Shown: positions 26,606 to 35,934 of the stretch, in pieces | Layout of the letters: each line of letters opens with the position of its first letter | Numbering within the stretch: the stretch's first letter is position 1 | The notes under the pieces: model-generated | Databases searched by the model: none | The model's input: only the letters and a program-made list of their open reading frames with translations | Told to the model about the DNA's origin: nothing | From: Cellulomonas dongxiuzhuiae | GTDB taxonomy: Bacteria; Actinomycetota; Actinomycetes; Actinomycetales; Cellulomonadaceae | Length of the DNA: 64,000 nt | Direction: 5' to 3' | Assembly (NCBI RefSeq): GCF_018623035.1 | Contig: NZ_CP076023.1 | Location: forward strand, 2,542,001 to 2,606,000 | Translations under genes and position numbers: made by a program

Positions 26606-27565
26606 TCAGGCGTGGCGCCGCCGCGGACGCGGCTGGCAGCGCGGGCAGGTGAAGGACGAGCGGTTGGCGAACGCCTCGCGGCGCACGGGTGTGCCGCACC
26701 GCGGACAGGGCCGACCCTCCTGCCCGTAGACGGCCAGCGACCGGTCGAAGTACCCGGACGCCCCGTTCACGTTGACGTACAGGGCGTCGAAGCTCGTCCC
26801 GCCCTGCGCGAGCGCCTCGGTCATGACCGTGGTGGCGGCGTCGAGCAGGCGCACGACGTCGGTGGCGCGCAGCGCGGCGGTGGGCCGTGCGCCGTGCAGG
26901 CGCGCGCGCCACAGGGCCTCGTCGGCGTAGATGTTGCCGACCCCGGACAGGAGGGTCTGGTCGAGCAGGGCGCGCTTGACCTCGGTGCGCCGGGCACGGA
27001 CCGCCCCGACGAGCGCCGCCCGGTCCAGCGCGGGGTCGAGCAGGTCCCGTGCGATGTGCGCGACCGGGGCCGGCAGGACGGGACGCGGCGACCCGTGCCC
27101 GCCGGGCGCGCCGTCGAGTGCGGGGACCAGGTCGGGCACCGACAGGTGACCGAACGTCCGCTGGTCGACGAAGTCGAGCGCCGAGCCGTCGTCGAGCGCG
27201 AGGCGCACGCGCAGGTGCGGGTGCTCGACCCACCCCGTCGGGCCCGGTGCCGCGACGGGGTCGGCGGTCAGGGCCGTGCCCGCTGCGGGACCGCGCACGA
27301 GGAGCTGACCGCTCATCCCGAGGTGCGCCATCAGCGCGTCGTCCCCCCGGCCCGGGCCGTCGTCCAGCAGGAGCCACAGGAACTTGCCGCGGCGGACCGC
27401 GGCCTCCAGGCGCCGGCCGACGAGCCGCGCCGCGAAGTCGGCGGGACCGGCCTCGTGCCGCCGCACCGAGTAGTCGCGGCGTACCTGCACGTCGGTGACC
27501 GTGCGGCCCAGGACGTGGCGTGCGAGCCCGTCGCGGACGGTCTCGACCTCGGGGAGCTCGGGCAC
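26606..27565 (-). CDS. mutM: Formamidopyrimidine-DNA glycosylase (Fpg/MutM)
   Basis: A 319-aa bifunctional glycosylase/AP-lyase that removes 8-oxoguanine and formamidopyrimidines. It begins with [13 protein letters not shown], where Pro2 is the catalytic amine and Glu3 assists. [15 protein letters not shown] supports H2TH DNA binding. The C-terminal zinc finger has CPRCGTPV and SSFTCPRCQ. Starts at GTG 27565, 3 nt after the rnc stop. Confidence 0.97.
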   Translation of the reverse strand: MPELPEVETVRDGLARHVLGRTVTDVQVRRDYSVRRHEAGPADFAARLVGRRLEAAVRRGKFLWLLLDDGPGRGDDALMAHLGMSGQLLVRGPAAGTALTADPVAAPGPTGWVEHPHLRVRLALDDGSALDFVDQRTFGHLSVPDLVPALDGAPGGHGSPRPVLPAPVAHIARDLLDPALDRAALVGAVRARRTEVKRALLDQTLLSGVGNIYADEALWRARLHGARPTAALRATDVVRLLDAATTVMTEALAQGGTSFDALYVNVNGASGYFDRSLAVYGQEGRPCPRCGTPVRREAFANRSSFTCPRCQPRPRRRHA

Positions 27566-27568
27566 CCG

Positions 27569-28294
27569 TCAGTCCAGGTCGGTGGCGGGGACCTCGTCCC
27601 CCGTGGCCTCGCGCAGCGCGTTGAGGGCGGCCCAGGCGGCGGACGCGGCCTCCTGCTCGGCGACCTTCTTGGCCGGGCCCGTGCCGGACCCGCGCACCTC
27701 GCCACCGACGACGGCGTGCGCGGTGAACGTGCGGGCGTGGTCGGGCCCCTCGCCGGTCACCTCGTAGTACGGCGCTCCGAGGCCGAGCACGGCGGACAGC
27801 TCCTGCAACGAGGTCTTCCAGTCGAGCCCCGCCCCGAGGTCCGCAGCGGCGGTGAGGGTCGGCCGGACGAGCCGGTCGACGAGCACCCGCGCCGGCTCGA
27901 GGCCGTGCGAGAGGTACACCGCACCGAAGATCGCCTCGAGCGTGTCGGACAGGATCGAGTCCTTGTCCTTGCCGCCGGTGGCGAGCTCACCCTTGCCGAG
28001 CAGCACGTAGCTGCCGAGGTCCAGCGTCCGGGCGACCTGCGCCAGAGCGCGCTGCGACACGGTGGCGGCACGCATCTTGGCGAGGTCGCCCTCGGAGTTC
28101 GCAGGGTGCGCCCGGTAGAGGTGCTCGGTCACGACGAGCCCCAGGACGGTGTCGCCGAGGAACTCGAGACGCTCGTTGGTGGGGATGCCACCGGCCTCGT
28201 GGGCGAACGAACGGTGCGTGAGAGCCAGCACGAGAAGCTCGGGGTCCAGGTGGACCCCGAGCTTCTCGAGGAGCGACTGCGCTGCCGCGCTCAC
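27569..28294 (-). CDS. rnc: Ribonuclease III
   Basis: A 241-aa double-strand-specific endonuclease for rRNA processing and RNA decay. The RNase III signature [20 protein letters not shown] and the second acidic cluster [16 protein letters not shown] supply the Mg2+ ligands. The C-terminal dsRNA-binding domain (about 160-232) ends [19 protein letters not shown] 28294 is the only suitable start and lacks a ribosome-binding site; an 11-codon frame ending TGA overlaps it and could couple translation. Operon DUF177-rpmF-rnc-mutM. Confidence 0.97.
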   Translation of the reverse strand: MSAAAQSLLEKLGVHLDPELLVLALTHRSFAHEAGGIPTNERLEFLGDTVLGLVVTEHLYRAHPANSEGDLAKMRAATVSQRALAQVARTLDLGSYVLLGKGELATGGKDKDSILSDTLEAIFGAVYLSHGLEPARVLVDRLVRPTLTAAADLGAGLDWKTSLQELSAVLGLGAPYYEVTGEGPDHARTFTAHAVVGGEVRGSGTGPAKKVAEQEAASAAWAALNALREATGDEVPATDLD

Positions 28295-28340
28295 GCGACG
28301 TCGGTGTCGACGGCTGTGCCGGTCATCGGACCCGTGAGGG

Positions 28341-28538
28341 TCAGACGGCCTCGTGCTCGCTGCGCACGGCCTCGACGTAGCGACGGCCGTTGTACGCGCC
28401 GCACGTCGGGCACGCGATGTGCGGCCGCGTCTGCGACTTGCACTGGGGGCAGCTGGTGAGCGTCGTGGCAGTGGTCTTCCACTGCGACCGACGCGCACGG
28501 GTGTTGCTGCGCGACATCTTGCGCTTCGGAACCGCCAC
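28341..28538 (-). CDS. rpmF: 50S ribosomal protein bL32 (zinc-binding type)
   Basis: A 65-aa 50S protein: [20 protein letters not shown] at the start and CPQC...CPTC later, a complete four-Cys zinc ribbon (C+ type). 2 nt after the DUF177 gene, the universal yceD-rpmF arrangement. Confidence 0.98.
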   Translation of the reverse strand: MAVPKRKMSRSNTRARRSQWKTTATTLTSCPQCKSQTRPHIACPTCGAYNGRRYVEAVRSEHEAV

Positions 28539-28540
28539 GG

Positions 28541-29116
28541 TCAGCTCTCTCTCTTCTCGTCGTCAGTGCCCTGCAGGCCGCCGAGGGCGGCCCACCGGGG
28601 GTCGATCGTCTCATGCGCATGGTCCGGGTCGTCGGCGAGCCGCGCCCCGCACTCCGAGCACAGTCCCGGGCAGTCCGTCCGGCACAGGGGCCGGAAGGGC
28701 AGCGCGGGCACGACCGCGTCACGCAGCGCGGGCTCGAGGTCGACCAGGTCGCCCTCCAGCTCGCGCAGGTCCTCGTCGTCGTCACCGTTCGCCTCCGCGA
28801 CGTCGGCACGCTCGGGGTACACGTACAGCTCCTGCAGCGGGACGTCGACAGGCTCGACCACCCGCTCCAGGCACCTCACGCACTCCCCGACGGCCTCGCC
28901 GCGGATCGATCCGGTAACCAGAACCCCTTCCATGACCGCCTCGAGCCGGAGATCCAGCTCGAGGTCGCTCCCGGCAGGGATGCCGATCATGCCGCTGCCG
29001 AGCTCGTCGGGTGCCGCGACCGTCCGCTGCACCTTCCGCATCGATCCCGGGCGTCGGCCCAGCTCGTGCGTCTCGAGCACGAACGGCGAACGGGGATCGA
29101 GGTGGGATGGGCGCAC
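28541..29116 (-). CDS. DUF177 (YceD-like) protein
   Basis: A 191-aa protein of the YceD/DUF177 family, implicated in 23S rRNA accumulation and always next to rpmF. Family features: GSIRGEAVGECVRCLERVVE (CxxC-type) and PFRPLCRTDCPGLCSECGARL with paired Cys near the C-terminus. GTG 29116 with GAGGGGA upstream. First gene of the rpmF-rnc-mutM operon. Confidence 0.93.
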   Translation of the reverse strand: MRPSHLDPRSPFVLETHELGRRPGSMRKVQRTVAAPDELGSGMIGIPAGSDLELDLRLEAVMEGVLVTGSIRGEAVGECVRCLERVVEPVDVPLQELYVYPERADVAEANGDDDEDLRELEGDLVDLEPALRDAVVPALPFRPLCRTDCPGLCSECGARLADDPDHAHETIDPRWAALGGLQGTDDEKRES

Positions 29117-29295
29117 GGTCCGGTCCCCTCGTTCCAGGTGGCACCGGGCGCGGGCGCGCGGTGCCTAGTTGCGGCAATGACGACTCGGCCCACACCACGA
29201 CCGGCAGGACCAACCGGAAACTCTACGGCACCATCGGCCGCGGTCCCAAACCGAGGGGGCCGCGCAGCACAACGACCGGGCGAGGAACGACCGGT

Positions 29296-29796
29296 CTACG
29301 CGCCCTCGCCCGGCAGCAGCCGACCCGCGAGCTTCGCGCGGCCGGCCTGCACCTGCGCGAGGACCTTGCCCAGGTCGATCTCGAAGTCCGCCAGCCGACG
29401 GTCGCAGTAGTCGTCCGCGTCGCGCCGCAGGGACTCCGCCGTCTCCTGCGCCTGTGCGACGATCTCGGCGGCGCGGGACCGTGCCTCCGTGACGACGCTC
29501 TCCTGCTCCACGAGCTCGGCCGCACGGGTCCGGGCACGGGCCACGACCGCGTCGGCCTCGGTCTGCGCCGCGGCGCGCGCCGCGTCCGCGTCCGCGAGCA
29601 CCTCGTCCGCCCGGTGCAGCTGCGAGGGCAGCGCCGCCCGCACCTGGTCCACGAGCTCGAGGATCTCCGCGCGGTTCACCAGGACCGACGACGACATGGG
29701 CATCGCCCGCGCCTGCGTCACCGCGTCCTCGAGCGCGTCGAGCACACCCCCGACGCCCTCCGTGCGCTCCTCGCCGTCGTCCACGTGCTCGGTCAT
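29296..29796 (-). CDS. Coiled-coil protein, DivIVA/Wag31-like in part
   Basis: A 166-aa hydrophilic protein. After an N-terminal GGVLDALEDAV segment, a long Ala/Glu/Arg heptad region runs from about 45 to 150 (DEVLADADAARAAAQTEADA, then RAAEIVAQAQETAESLRRDA). No membrane segment. It overlaps the coaD stop by 4 nt (ATGA). Similar genes downstream of coaD are frequent in Micrococcales and are often labelled cell-division-initiation-like; no direct function is known to me. Confidence 0.85.
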   Translation of the reverse strand: MTEHVDDGEERTEGVGGVLDALEDAVTQARAMPMSSSVLVNRAEILELVDQVRAALPSQLHRADEVLADADAARAAAQTEADAVVARARTRAAELVEQESVVTEARSRAAEIVAQAQETAESLRRDADDYCDRRLADFEIDLGKVLAQVQAGRAKLAGRLLPGEGA

Positions 29797-30299
29797 CGTC
29801 CGTCCTCTCCCCCGACGCCCGGGTTCGGTGCCAGTGCGCGTCGCACTGCCGCCGCCACCGCGGGCGTCACCATGTCGTCGATCGGTCCGCCGTGCCGTGC
29901 CACGTCCTTCACCAGGGACGACGCGATGTGCGCACGCCCCGGGTCTCCCAGGACGAACACGGTCTCCACCCCGGACAGGTGGCGGTTCATGAGTGCCATC
30001 GCGAGCTCCGCGTCGAGGTCCGCACCGCTGCGCAGGCCCTTGACGACCGCACGCGCACCGACGTCGCGCACCAGGTCGACCAGCAGCCCGTCGGTCGCCA
30101 CGACCCGCACGCCCGCCATCCCGCTCAGGGCGTCGACCGCGAGCCGCACCCGTTCGTCCGGGGGGAGCAGCGACCGCTTCGACGCGTTGTGCGCCACGGC
30201 CACCACGACCTCGTCGAACATCGACGACGCACGCCGGACGACGTCCACGTGGCCGAGCGTGATCGGGTCGAACGACCCGGGGCAGACAGCGGTGCTCAC
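29793..30299 (-). CDS. coaD: Phosphopantetheine adenylyltransferase
   Basis: A 168-aa enzyme making dephospho-CoA from 4'-phosphopantetheine and ATP. AVCPGSFDPITLGHVDVVRR carries the (T/H)xGH nucleotidyltransferase motif; LVKDVARHGGPIDDMV is the conserved C-terminal region (usual SSxLVKEVA). GTG 30299 is chosen; TAGGTT 7 nt upstream suggests a near-leaderless mRNA. It is followed by the coupled coiled-coil gene. Confidence 0.97.
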   Translation of the reverse strand: MSTAVCPGSFDPITLGHVDVVRRASSMFDEVVVAVAHNASKRSLLPPDERVRLAVDALSGMAGVRVVATDGLLVDLVRDVGARAVVKGLRSGADLDAELAMALMNRHLSGVETVFVLGDPGRAHIASSLVKDVARHGGPIDDMVTPAVAAAVRRALAPNPGVGGEDGR

Positions 30300-30348
30300 G
30301 GACGCCAACCTACGTCACGAGCCCCGGACGGACCCGGCGGCGGCTCGC

Positions 30349-30354
30349 TAGGGT
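30349..30354 (+). promoter_or_regulatory. -10 hexamer of the GNAT gene (leaderless)
   Basis: TAGGGT followed by 6 nt and GTG at 30361; predicted +1 is the start codon. Confidence 0.5.
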
Positions 30355-30360
30355 CGCGGT

Positions 30361-30999
30361 GTGACGAGGATCCGTCCGGGGACGTCCGCGGACGTCCCCG
30401 CCCTGCGCACGGTGTGCGCGCTCGCCTACGACGAGAACCCGCTCATGCGCTGGGTGCTGCCGCAGGCACCGACCCGGGCCGACGCGTGCGCGGCCTGGCT
30501 GGGGCCGTCGCTCGAGCGCTACCTGGCGGCGGGACGGGTCGACGTGCTGCTCGTCGACGAGCAGGTGGTCGCGGTCGCGGCGTGGCGTCCGCCGGGCGCG
30601 GAGGCGGCGGGCGCGGTCGCCGCGACCCTGCCGTCGCCCGCCGGCGCGCTGCGCGCGCTCGTCGGTGCGGCGCGGGCCACGCACGTGCTCGCTGCCCTCG
30701 GTGGCACGGCGCAGCTCGCCCCCGCGGAGCCGGGCGCCTACCTCAACTACCTCGCCGTGCACCCGGAGCACCAGTCGCGTGGGCTCGGGAGCCGGCTGCT
30801 CCGGCACGGGCTCGACGCCCTGCGCGGCGAGCCCGGCACACCGTGGCTCGCGACGACCGACCCCCGCAACGTCCCGTTCTACGAGCGGCACGGGTTCTCG
30901 CCCGCGGGGACGCGGACGCTGGGCGACGACGGGCCCGTGCTCACGGTCCTGCACGCCCCCGGCCCCGGTTGCGCTCCCCCGCCCGCACCGTCAGCCTGA
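30361..30999 (+). CDS. GNAT-family N-acetyltransferase
   Basis: A 212-aa acetyl-CoA-dependent acyltransferase. Strand beta4 and motif A read YLNYLAVHPEHQSRGLGSRLL, the acetyl-CoA pyrophosphate loop; NVPFYERHGF is motif B. An acidic/aromatic N-terminus (ADVPALRTVCALAYDENPLM) resembles family members acting on small molecules. Leaderless GTG start with no ribosome-binding site. The substrate is unknown. Confidence 0.92.
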   Translation: MTRIRPGTSADVPALRTVCALAYDENPLMRWVLPQAPTRADACAAWLGPSLERYLAAGRVDVLLVDEQVVAVAAWRPPGAEAAGAVAATLPSPAGALRALVGAARATHVLAALGGTAQLAPAEPGAYLNYLAVHPEHQSRGLGSRLLRHGLDALRGEPGTPWLATTDPRNVPFYERHGFSPAGTRTLGDDGPVLTVLHAPGPGCAPPPAPSA

Positions 31000-31003
31000 C
31001 CGG

Positions 31004-32233
31004 ATGGTCGGCACCGCACGTGAGCACGACGTCGTGGTCCTGGGTGCGACCGGGTTCGTCGGGACGCTCGTCGCCGAGCACCTCGCGCTGGCGGCACCCG
31101 CCGGGGCCCGCATCGCGCTGGCCGGCCGGTCCCGGGACAGGCTCACCCGCGTCCGCGCCCTGCTCCCGGCGCCCGCGCGGGCCTGGCCGCTCCTGGTCGC
31201 GGACACCGACGACGACGCCTCCCTGCGCGCCCTGGCCGCCGCGACCCGTGTGGTCGTCACGACCGTCGGGCCGTACCTGCGTTCGGGTCTTCCGGTCGTC
31301 GAGGCGTGCGCGCGGGCCGGGACCCACTACGCCGACCTCACCGGCGAGGTCCCCTTCGTCCGCCGCGCCGCCGACACGCACGGCGAGGTCGCCCGCGCGA
31401 CGGGCGCCCGCCTGGTCCACGCGTGCGGGTACGACGCCGTCCCGTCGGACCTGGCCGTGCTCCTGCTGCACCGCCGGGTCGCGGCCGACGACGCCGGCAC
31501 CCTGGGGCACGTCCGCCTCGTCGCGAGCGCGCGCGGGGGCGTGAGCGGCGGGACCGTCGCGTCCGTGCGCGGCGTCGCCGAGCTCGCGGTGCGGGACGCG
31601 TCCGTCCGCCGGCTGCTCGCCGACCCGTACGCGCTGAGCCCGGACCGTGCCGCCGAGCCGAGCACGACCCAGCCGAGCGACGCACCAGCGCCCGGGCGGA
31701 CCGTCGACGGGCGCTGGGTCGCCACGTCGCCCATGGGGTCGTTCAACACCCGCGTGGTGCGGCGGTCGAACGCCCTGCAGGGCTGGGCGTACGGGCGCGA
31801 CCTGCGGTACGAGGAGGTCGCCGCGACGGGCCGCGGCCTGCGGGGCGCCGCGGCCGCCGTGGGGCTGAGCGTCGGCCTGCCGCTCGCGCTCGCCGCGCTC
31901 ATGGTGCCCCCGACGCGTGCGCTCCTCGACCGCGCGCTGCCCGCCGCCGGCACCGGCCCGGACGCCGCGACGCGCCGCGCCGGCTGGTTCCGGATGGGCG
32001 TCCACGCCGTCACGACGACGGGTCGGCACTACCGCGCGCTCGCGGCCGGTCACGGCGACCCCGGCTACGCCGCGACGGCCGTCATGCTCGGCGAGGCGGC
32101 GCTCGCCCTGGCGCTGGACGGCGACCGCCTCCCCGACCGCGCCGGCTCCCTCACCCCCGCGACCGGCATCGGCGACGTGCTCGTCGAGCGGCTCCGGGCG
32201 GCGGGGCACACCTACGAGGCGGCCGAACGCTGA
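31004..32233 (+). CDS. Saccharopine-dehydrogenase-like trans-acting enoyl reductase
   Basis: A 409-aa oxidoreductase with an N-terminal Rossmann fold (VVVLGATGFVGTLVAEHLA; GxTGxxG) and VVVTTVGPYLRSGLPVVEAC, HYADLTGE and CGYDAVPSDL, all hallmarks of the family that includes mycobacterial Rv2449c and Rv2953 (trans-acting enoyl reductase). A hydrophobic stretch near 285-305 may associate with membrane. It begins 4 nt after the acetyltransferase stop, so the two are likely co-transcribed. The role in lipid metabolism is by family only. Confidence 0.88.
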   Translation: MVGTAREHDVVVLGATGFVGTLVAEHLALAAPAGARIALAGRSRDRLTRVRALLPAPARAWPLLVADTDDDASLRALAAATRVVVTTVGPYLRSGLPVVEACARAGTHYADLTGEVPFVRRAADTHGEVARATGARLVHACGYDAVPSDLAVLLLHRRVAADDAGTLGHVRLVASARGGVSGGTVASVRGVAELAVRDASVRRLLADPYALSPDRAAEPSTTQPSDAPAPGRTVDGRWVATSPMGSFNTRVVRRSNALQGWAYGRDLRYEEVAATGRGLRGAAAAVGLSVGLPLALAALMVPPTRALLDRALPAAGTGPDAATRRAGWFRMGVHAVTTTGRHYRALAAGHGDPGYAATAVMLGEAALALALDGDRLPDRAGSLTPATGIGDVLVERLRAAGHTYEAAER

Positions 32234-32257
32234 CCGAGCCGCACCGCGCGGTCTCGC

Positions 32258-33220
32258 TCAGCCCCGGCCCAGCGCGGCGACGGCAGCCGACGCCGCCTCG
32301 GCGACCAGGGCGTCGTCGTGCTCGGCGTCCCGGTCCGCGCGGTCCGACATGACCGCGACGACGATCGGTGCGCCGCCCGTCGGCCAGACGACCGCCACGT
32401 CGTTGCGGGTGCCGTACCCGGCGGCACCGGACTTGTCGCCGACGACCCAGTCGGCGGGCAGCCGCGCGCGCACGAGCGTGTCCCCCGTCCGCGTGCCGGT
32501 CAGCCACGCCGTGAGCACGGCACGTTCCTCGTCGCCGAGCGTGTCCCCGAGGACGTAGGCACGCAGGTCCTCGGCCAGCGTGCGGGGCGTCGTCGTGTCG
32601 CGCTCGTCGCCACGTGCGGCCTCGTTGAGGTCGGGCTCCGTGCGCGAGACGACCGTGACGTCGTCGCCCAGGGCCGCGAGCGCGGCGTCGAGGGCGGCCG
32701 GGCCCCCGAGGGCCTCCAGGAGCAGGTTCCCGGCCGTGTTGTCGCTGCGCGTGACGGCCGCCTCGGCGACCTCGGCGAGCGTCATCGTCCCGCCCACCCG
32801 CGTCTCGGTGACCGGTGAGAACACCACGAGGTCGTCCGCCTCCACCGGCACCTGCCGGCCGAGGCCGTCGACGCCCACGAGGTCCAGCAGCGCGCCCGCC
32901 GCGAGCGCCTTGATCGTCGATGCGTACGCGAAGCGCTCGTCGTCGCGCCACACGACCGCGGCTCCGGTGCCGGTGTCGACCGCGTGGACGCCCACGCGGG
33001 CGTCGTAGCGCGCCTCGAGCTCGCCGAGCGGCAGCGGGACCGGGGTCGGCGCGGGTGCGGGCGCGGGTGCCGGCGCGGAGGCCGCCGGCGTGCTGCCGGG
33101 GCTGCCCGCCGTGGTGGGGGCGACCTCGGGGGTGACGGCGCAGCCGGTGACGAGGAGGGCGAGGAGCGGGCCCACGGCGAGGGCGCGGCTCTGGCTCGGA
33201 GTTCGTGGCACGACGACCAT
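32258..33220 (-). CDS. Class A beta-lactamase, lipoprotein
   Basis: A 320-aa secreted serine hydrolase. A lipoprotein signal ([10 protein letters not shown]; lipid-modified Cys27) is followed by a Pro/Ala spacer (about 30-62). Class A motifs: SxxK as S101-TI-K104, S159-D160-N161, E195-x-x-L-N199 and K263-S264-G265 (KSG in place of KTG). Predicted to hydrolyse beta-lactams at the outer face of the membrane. No ribosome-binding site better than a GCAGG touching ATG 33220. No regulator (AmpR, BlaI) is nearby, so expression is likely constitutive. The spectrum cannot be predicted. Confidence 0.93.
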   Translation of the reverse strand: MVVVPRTPSQSRALAVGPLLALLVTGCAVTPEVAPTTAGSPGSTPAASAPAPAPAPAPTPVPLPLGELEARYDARVGVHAVDTGTGAAVVWRDDERFAYASTIKALAAGALLDLVGVDGLGRQVPVEADDLVVFSPVTETRVGGTMTLAEVAEAAVTRSDNTAGNLLLEALGGPAALDAALAALGDDVTVVSRTEPDLNEAARGDERDTTTPRTLAEDLRAYVLGDTLGDEERAVLTAWLTGTRTGDTLVRARLPADWVVGDKSGAAGYGTRNDVAVVWPTGGAPIVVAVMSDRADRDAEHDDALVAEAASAAVAALGRG

Positions 33221-33316
33221 CCTGCGACACCCGACGCGCTCCGACCGGGTACGGCGCTCGTTCGGGGCCGGGCGCGCCGACGACCGGCCGGCTCTGCGGC
33301 CCCGACCGGGGCCGGT

Positions 33317-33322
33317 TAGCCT
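33317..33322 (+). promoter_or_regulatory. -10 hexamer of rsbQ (leaderless)
   Basis: TAGCCT followed by exactly 6 nt and GTG at 33329; no ribosome-binding site. No convincing -35. Confidence 0.48.
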
Positions 33323-33328
33323 CGTCGG

Positions 33329-34123
33329 GTGACCGTGCTCGACCGCCACCACGTCCGGGTCTCGGGGTCTCCCGGTGCGCAGCCGATCGTGTTCGTCCAC
33401 GGGTTCGGGTGCGACCAGAACATGTGGCGTCACGTCGCCCCGACGTTCCAGGACGCGTTCACGGTCGTGACCTTCGACCACGTCGGCGCCGGCGCGTCCG
33501 ACCTGTCGGCGTACGACCCCGTGCGGCACGGCTCGCTGCAGGGCTACGCCGACGACGTCCTGGAGATCCTGCGCGAGCTCGACCTGCGTGACGTCGTCCT
33601 CGTCGGGCACTCGGTGTCGGCCACGATCGGCGTCCTGGCGGCGGTCGCCGAGCCCGAGCGCTTCGACAAGCTCGTGCTCGTGGGCCCCTCCCCCCGGTAC
33701 ACCGACGACGACGGCTACACCGGCGGCTTCACCGAGGCCGACATCACCGAGCTGCTCGACTCCCTCGACAGCAACTACCTCGGCTGGTCCAGTGCGATGG
33801 CGCCGGTGATCATGGGCAACCCCGACCGCCCCGAGCTGGGTGCCGAGCTGACCGCGAGCTTCTGCCGCACGGACCCCGACATCGCGCGCCGGTTCGCCCG
33901 CGTCACGTTCCTGTCGGACAACCGCGCCGACCTGCCGCGCGTCACCGTCCCGACGCTCGTGCTGCAGTGCACGGACGACGTCATCGCCCCCGTGGCGGTC
34001 GGGCAGTACGTGAGCGACGCCATCCCCGGCGCCCGGCTCGCCCTGCTCGACGCGACCGGCCACTGCCCCCAGCTGAGCGCACCCGCGGCGACGACCGCCG
34101 CGATCGCCGAGTTCGTGCGCTGA
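33329..34123 (+). CDS. rsbQ: RsbQ-like alpha/beta hydrolase
   Basis: A 264-aa alpha/beta hydrolase closely matching Bacillus RsbQ, which is needed for the energy-stress phosphatase RsbP. Seen: [15 protein letters not shown], nucleophile Ser95 in [13 protein letters not shown], an Asp in [10 protein letters not shown] and His245 in [35 protein letters not shown] and [10 protein letters not shown] match RsbQ-specific segments. It lies 7 nt before a PAS-phosphatase gene in the same orientation, the standard rsbQ-rsbP pairing. It probably supplies or processes a small ligand for the PAS domain, as inferred for B. subtilis. Confidence 0.93.
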   Translation: MTVLDRHHVRVSGSPGAQPIVFVHGFGCDQNMWRHVAPTFQDAFTVVTFDHVGAGASDLSAYDPVRHGSLQGYADDVLEILRELDLRDVVLVGHSVSATIGVLAAVAEPERFDKLVLVGPSPRYTDDDGYTGGFTEADITELLDSLDSNYLGWSSAMAPVIMGNPDRPELGAELTASFCRTDPDIARRFARVTFLSDNRADLPRVTVPTLVLQCTDDVIAPVAVGQYVSDAIPGARLALLDATGHCPQLSAPAATTAAIAEFVR

Positions 34124-34130
34124 CGGCACC

Positions 34131-35330
34131 GTGACGAGCCCCCCGCGCGACGCCTCCGACGCCGCGTTCCGCGAGGCTCTCCGCCAGGACGACCCGGCCC
34201 TCCTGTACGACCGCGCTCCGTGCGGGTACCTGTCGACGACGCCCGACGGCCGCGTCGTGCGCGTGAACGAGACGTTCCTCACGTGGACCGGGTACCGCCA
34301 CGAGGAGCTCGTGGGGCGCCGCCGGTTCGTCGACCTGCTGCCCGTCGGCGGGCGGATCTACCACGAGACGCACTACGCGCCGACGCTGCGCATGCAGGGC
34401 ATGGCGCGCGAGATCGCGCTCGAGATCGTCTGCGCCGACGGGCGGCGGCTGCCCGTGCTCGTGAACGCCGTGCTCGACCGCGACGCCGACGGCACGCCCC
34501 TCGTCATCCGGACGGCCGTGTTCGACGCCACCGAGCGGCGGCGCTACGAGCAGGAGCTGCTGGCCGCCAAGCGCCGCGCGGAGGAGTCGGAGGTACGGGC
34601 GCTGCAGCTCGCGCAGACCCTCCAGCAGACGCTCATCCCGCCGACCCCGCCGCACGTCCCCGGGCTCGACGTCGCGGCCGCGTACCGGCCCGCGGGTGAC
34701 GGCCGGCACGTCGGCGGCGACTTCTACGACGTCTTCCAGGTGTCGACGGACGACTGGGTCGTGGTGCTCGGCGACGTGCAGGGCAAGGGCGTACAGGCGG
34801 CGGCCGTGACCGCGCTCGTCCGGTACACCGTGCGCGCGGCGTCCGTCGGCCACGACGCGCCCAGGGACGTCCTGCGCACCCTCGACGAGGTGCTGCGCGG
34901 CGCCGACACCGAGCGGTTCTGCACCGCGGTGGTCGCGCGGCTGCGCCGCGTCGACGGCGCGTGGCACGCGACCGTCGCCTGCGGCGGCCACCCGCTGCCG
35001 CTGCTGCGGCGGCGCGGAGCTCGTCCGACGAGCGTCGGCCGGCACGGGCCCCTGCTGGGCGTCTTCCCGCACCCGGCCTTCACCGACACGGACGTCCCGC
35101 TGCGCCCGGGCGACGCGCTCGTGCTGTACACCGACGGTGTCACCGAGGCACGGCGACGACGCGGCGAGCTCTACGGAGACGACCGCCTCGCGGCGGTCGT
35201 CGACGAGCACCGGGGCCCGGCGGCGGACGTGACCGACGCGATCCTGGCCGATGTCATGGCGTACCAGTCGGGCGACGCGCGCGACGACATCGCGGTCGTG
35301 ACCGTCGCCGTGGAACCACCCGGCACGTGA
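34131..35330 (+). CDS. rsbP: RsbP-like PAS-PPM serine phosphatase
   Basis: A 399-aa protein: PAS domain (about 20-140, [20 protein letters not shown]), a coiled linker (about 140-170) and a SpoIIE/PPM phosphatase (about 175-395). Phosphatase motifs carrying the Mg2+/Mn2+ Asp residues: [27 protein letters not shown] and [10 protein letters not shown]. The family dephosphorylates an RsbV-type anti-anti-sigma factor. No rsbV, rsbW or sigma gene lies in this window, so its target is encoded elsewhere. GTG 34131. Functional pairing with rsbQ is strong by context. Confidence 0.92.
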   Translation: MTSPPRDASDAAFREALRQDDPALLYDRAPCGYLSTTPDGRVVRVNETFLTWTGYRHEELVGRRRFVDLLPVGGRIYHETHYAPTLRMQGMAREIALEIVCADGRRLPVLVNAVLDRDADGTPLVIRTAVFDATERRRYEQELLAAKRRAEESEVRALQLAQTLQQTLIPPTPPHVPGLDVAAAYRPAGDGRHVGGDFYDVFQVSTDDWVVVLGDVQGKGVQAAAVTALVRYTVRAASVGHDAPRDVLRTLDEVLRGADTERFCTAVVARLRRVDGAWHATVACGGHPLPLLRRRGARPTSVGRHGPLLGVFPHPAFTDTDVPLRPGDALVLYTDGVTEARRRRGELYGDDRLAAVVDEHRGPAADVTDAILADVMAYQSGDARDDIAVVTVAVEPPGT

Positions 35331-35361
35331 TCCGGCACGACGGGACCGCGGCGACCTGCCG

Positions 35362-35934
35362 TCAGGCGGGGTGCTCCGCGAACCACACCTGCGTCTCGCC
35401 GTAGCGGCGGTCGGCCAGCGCGACGAGCGGCGCGGGCCACTGCGGAGCCGTCGCACGCGACGAGCGCTCGACCACGACCACCGCACCCGGCGCCGTGCAC
35501 CGGGCGACGCCCGCGACGGCGGCCGCGAGCGCGTCGTCGGCGAGGTCGTAGGGCGGGTCGAGCAGCACGAGGTCGAACGTCGCGGCGGCGGGACCGTCCG
35601 CCGGGGCGACGCGCGCCAGGTACCTGTCGACGCGGTCGGCGACGACGTCGACGCGGTCGGCCAGGCCGAGCGAACGGGCGTTGCGGCGGCACACGTCGAC
35701 GGCTCCGCGTGCGGCGTCCACGAGGACGACGTGCGCCGCGCCCCGGCTCACGGCCTCCAGACCGAGCGCACCCGACCCGGCGTACAGGTCCAGCACCCGT
35801 GCACCGTCGACCGCGTCGAGGTGCTCGAGCCGGGAGAACAGCGCCTCGCGCACCCGCTCGCTCGTGGGCCGCGTACCCGCCGGGGGCACCGCCAGGGTGC
35901 GCCCGCCCGCGCTGCCGGCGACGATCCGCGTCAC
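35362..35934 (-). CDS. rsmD: 16S rRNA (guanine-966-N2)-methyltransferase
   Basis: A 190-aa SAM-dependent enzyme. It starts VTRIVAGSAGGRTLAVPPAG, followed by TRPTSERVREALFSRLEHLD, the SAM motif VLDLYAGSGALGLEAVSRGA and the catalytic LLDPPYDL (NPPY-type). GTG 35934 overlaps the stop of the upstream DUF6297 gene by 4 nt (GTGA), so it is coupled to the ABC transporter genes. Confidence 0.97.
   Translation of the reverse strand: MTRIVAGSAGGRTLAVPPAGTRPTSERVREALFSRLEHLDAVDGARVLDLYAGSGALGLEAVSRGAAHVVLVDAARGAVDVCRRNARSLGLADRVDVVADRVDRYLARVAPADGPAAATFDLVLLDPPYDLADDALAAAVAGVARCTAPGAVVVVERSSRATAPQWPAPLVALADRRYGETQVWFAEHPA

Noticed and set aside
28294..28326. 11-codon frame just upstream of rnc, possible leader peptide
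   Set aside because: No ribosome-binding site and too short to support as a gene; only noted as possible coupling.
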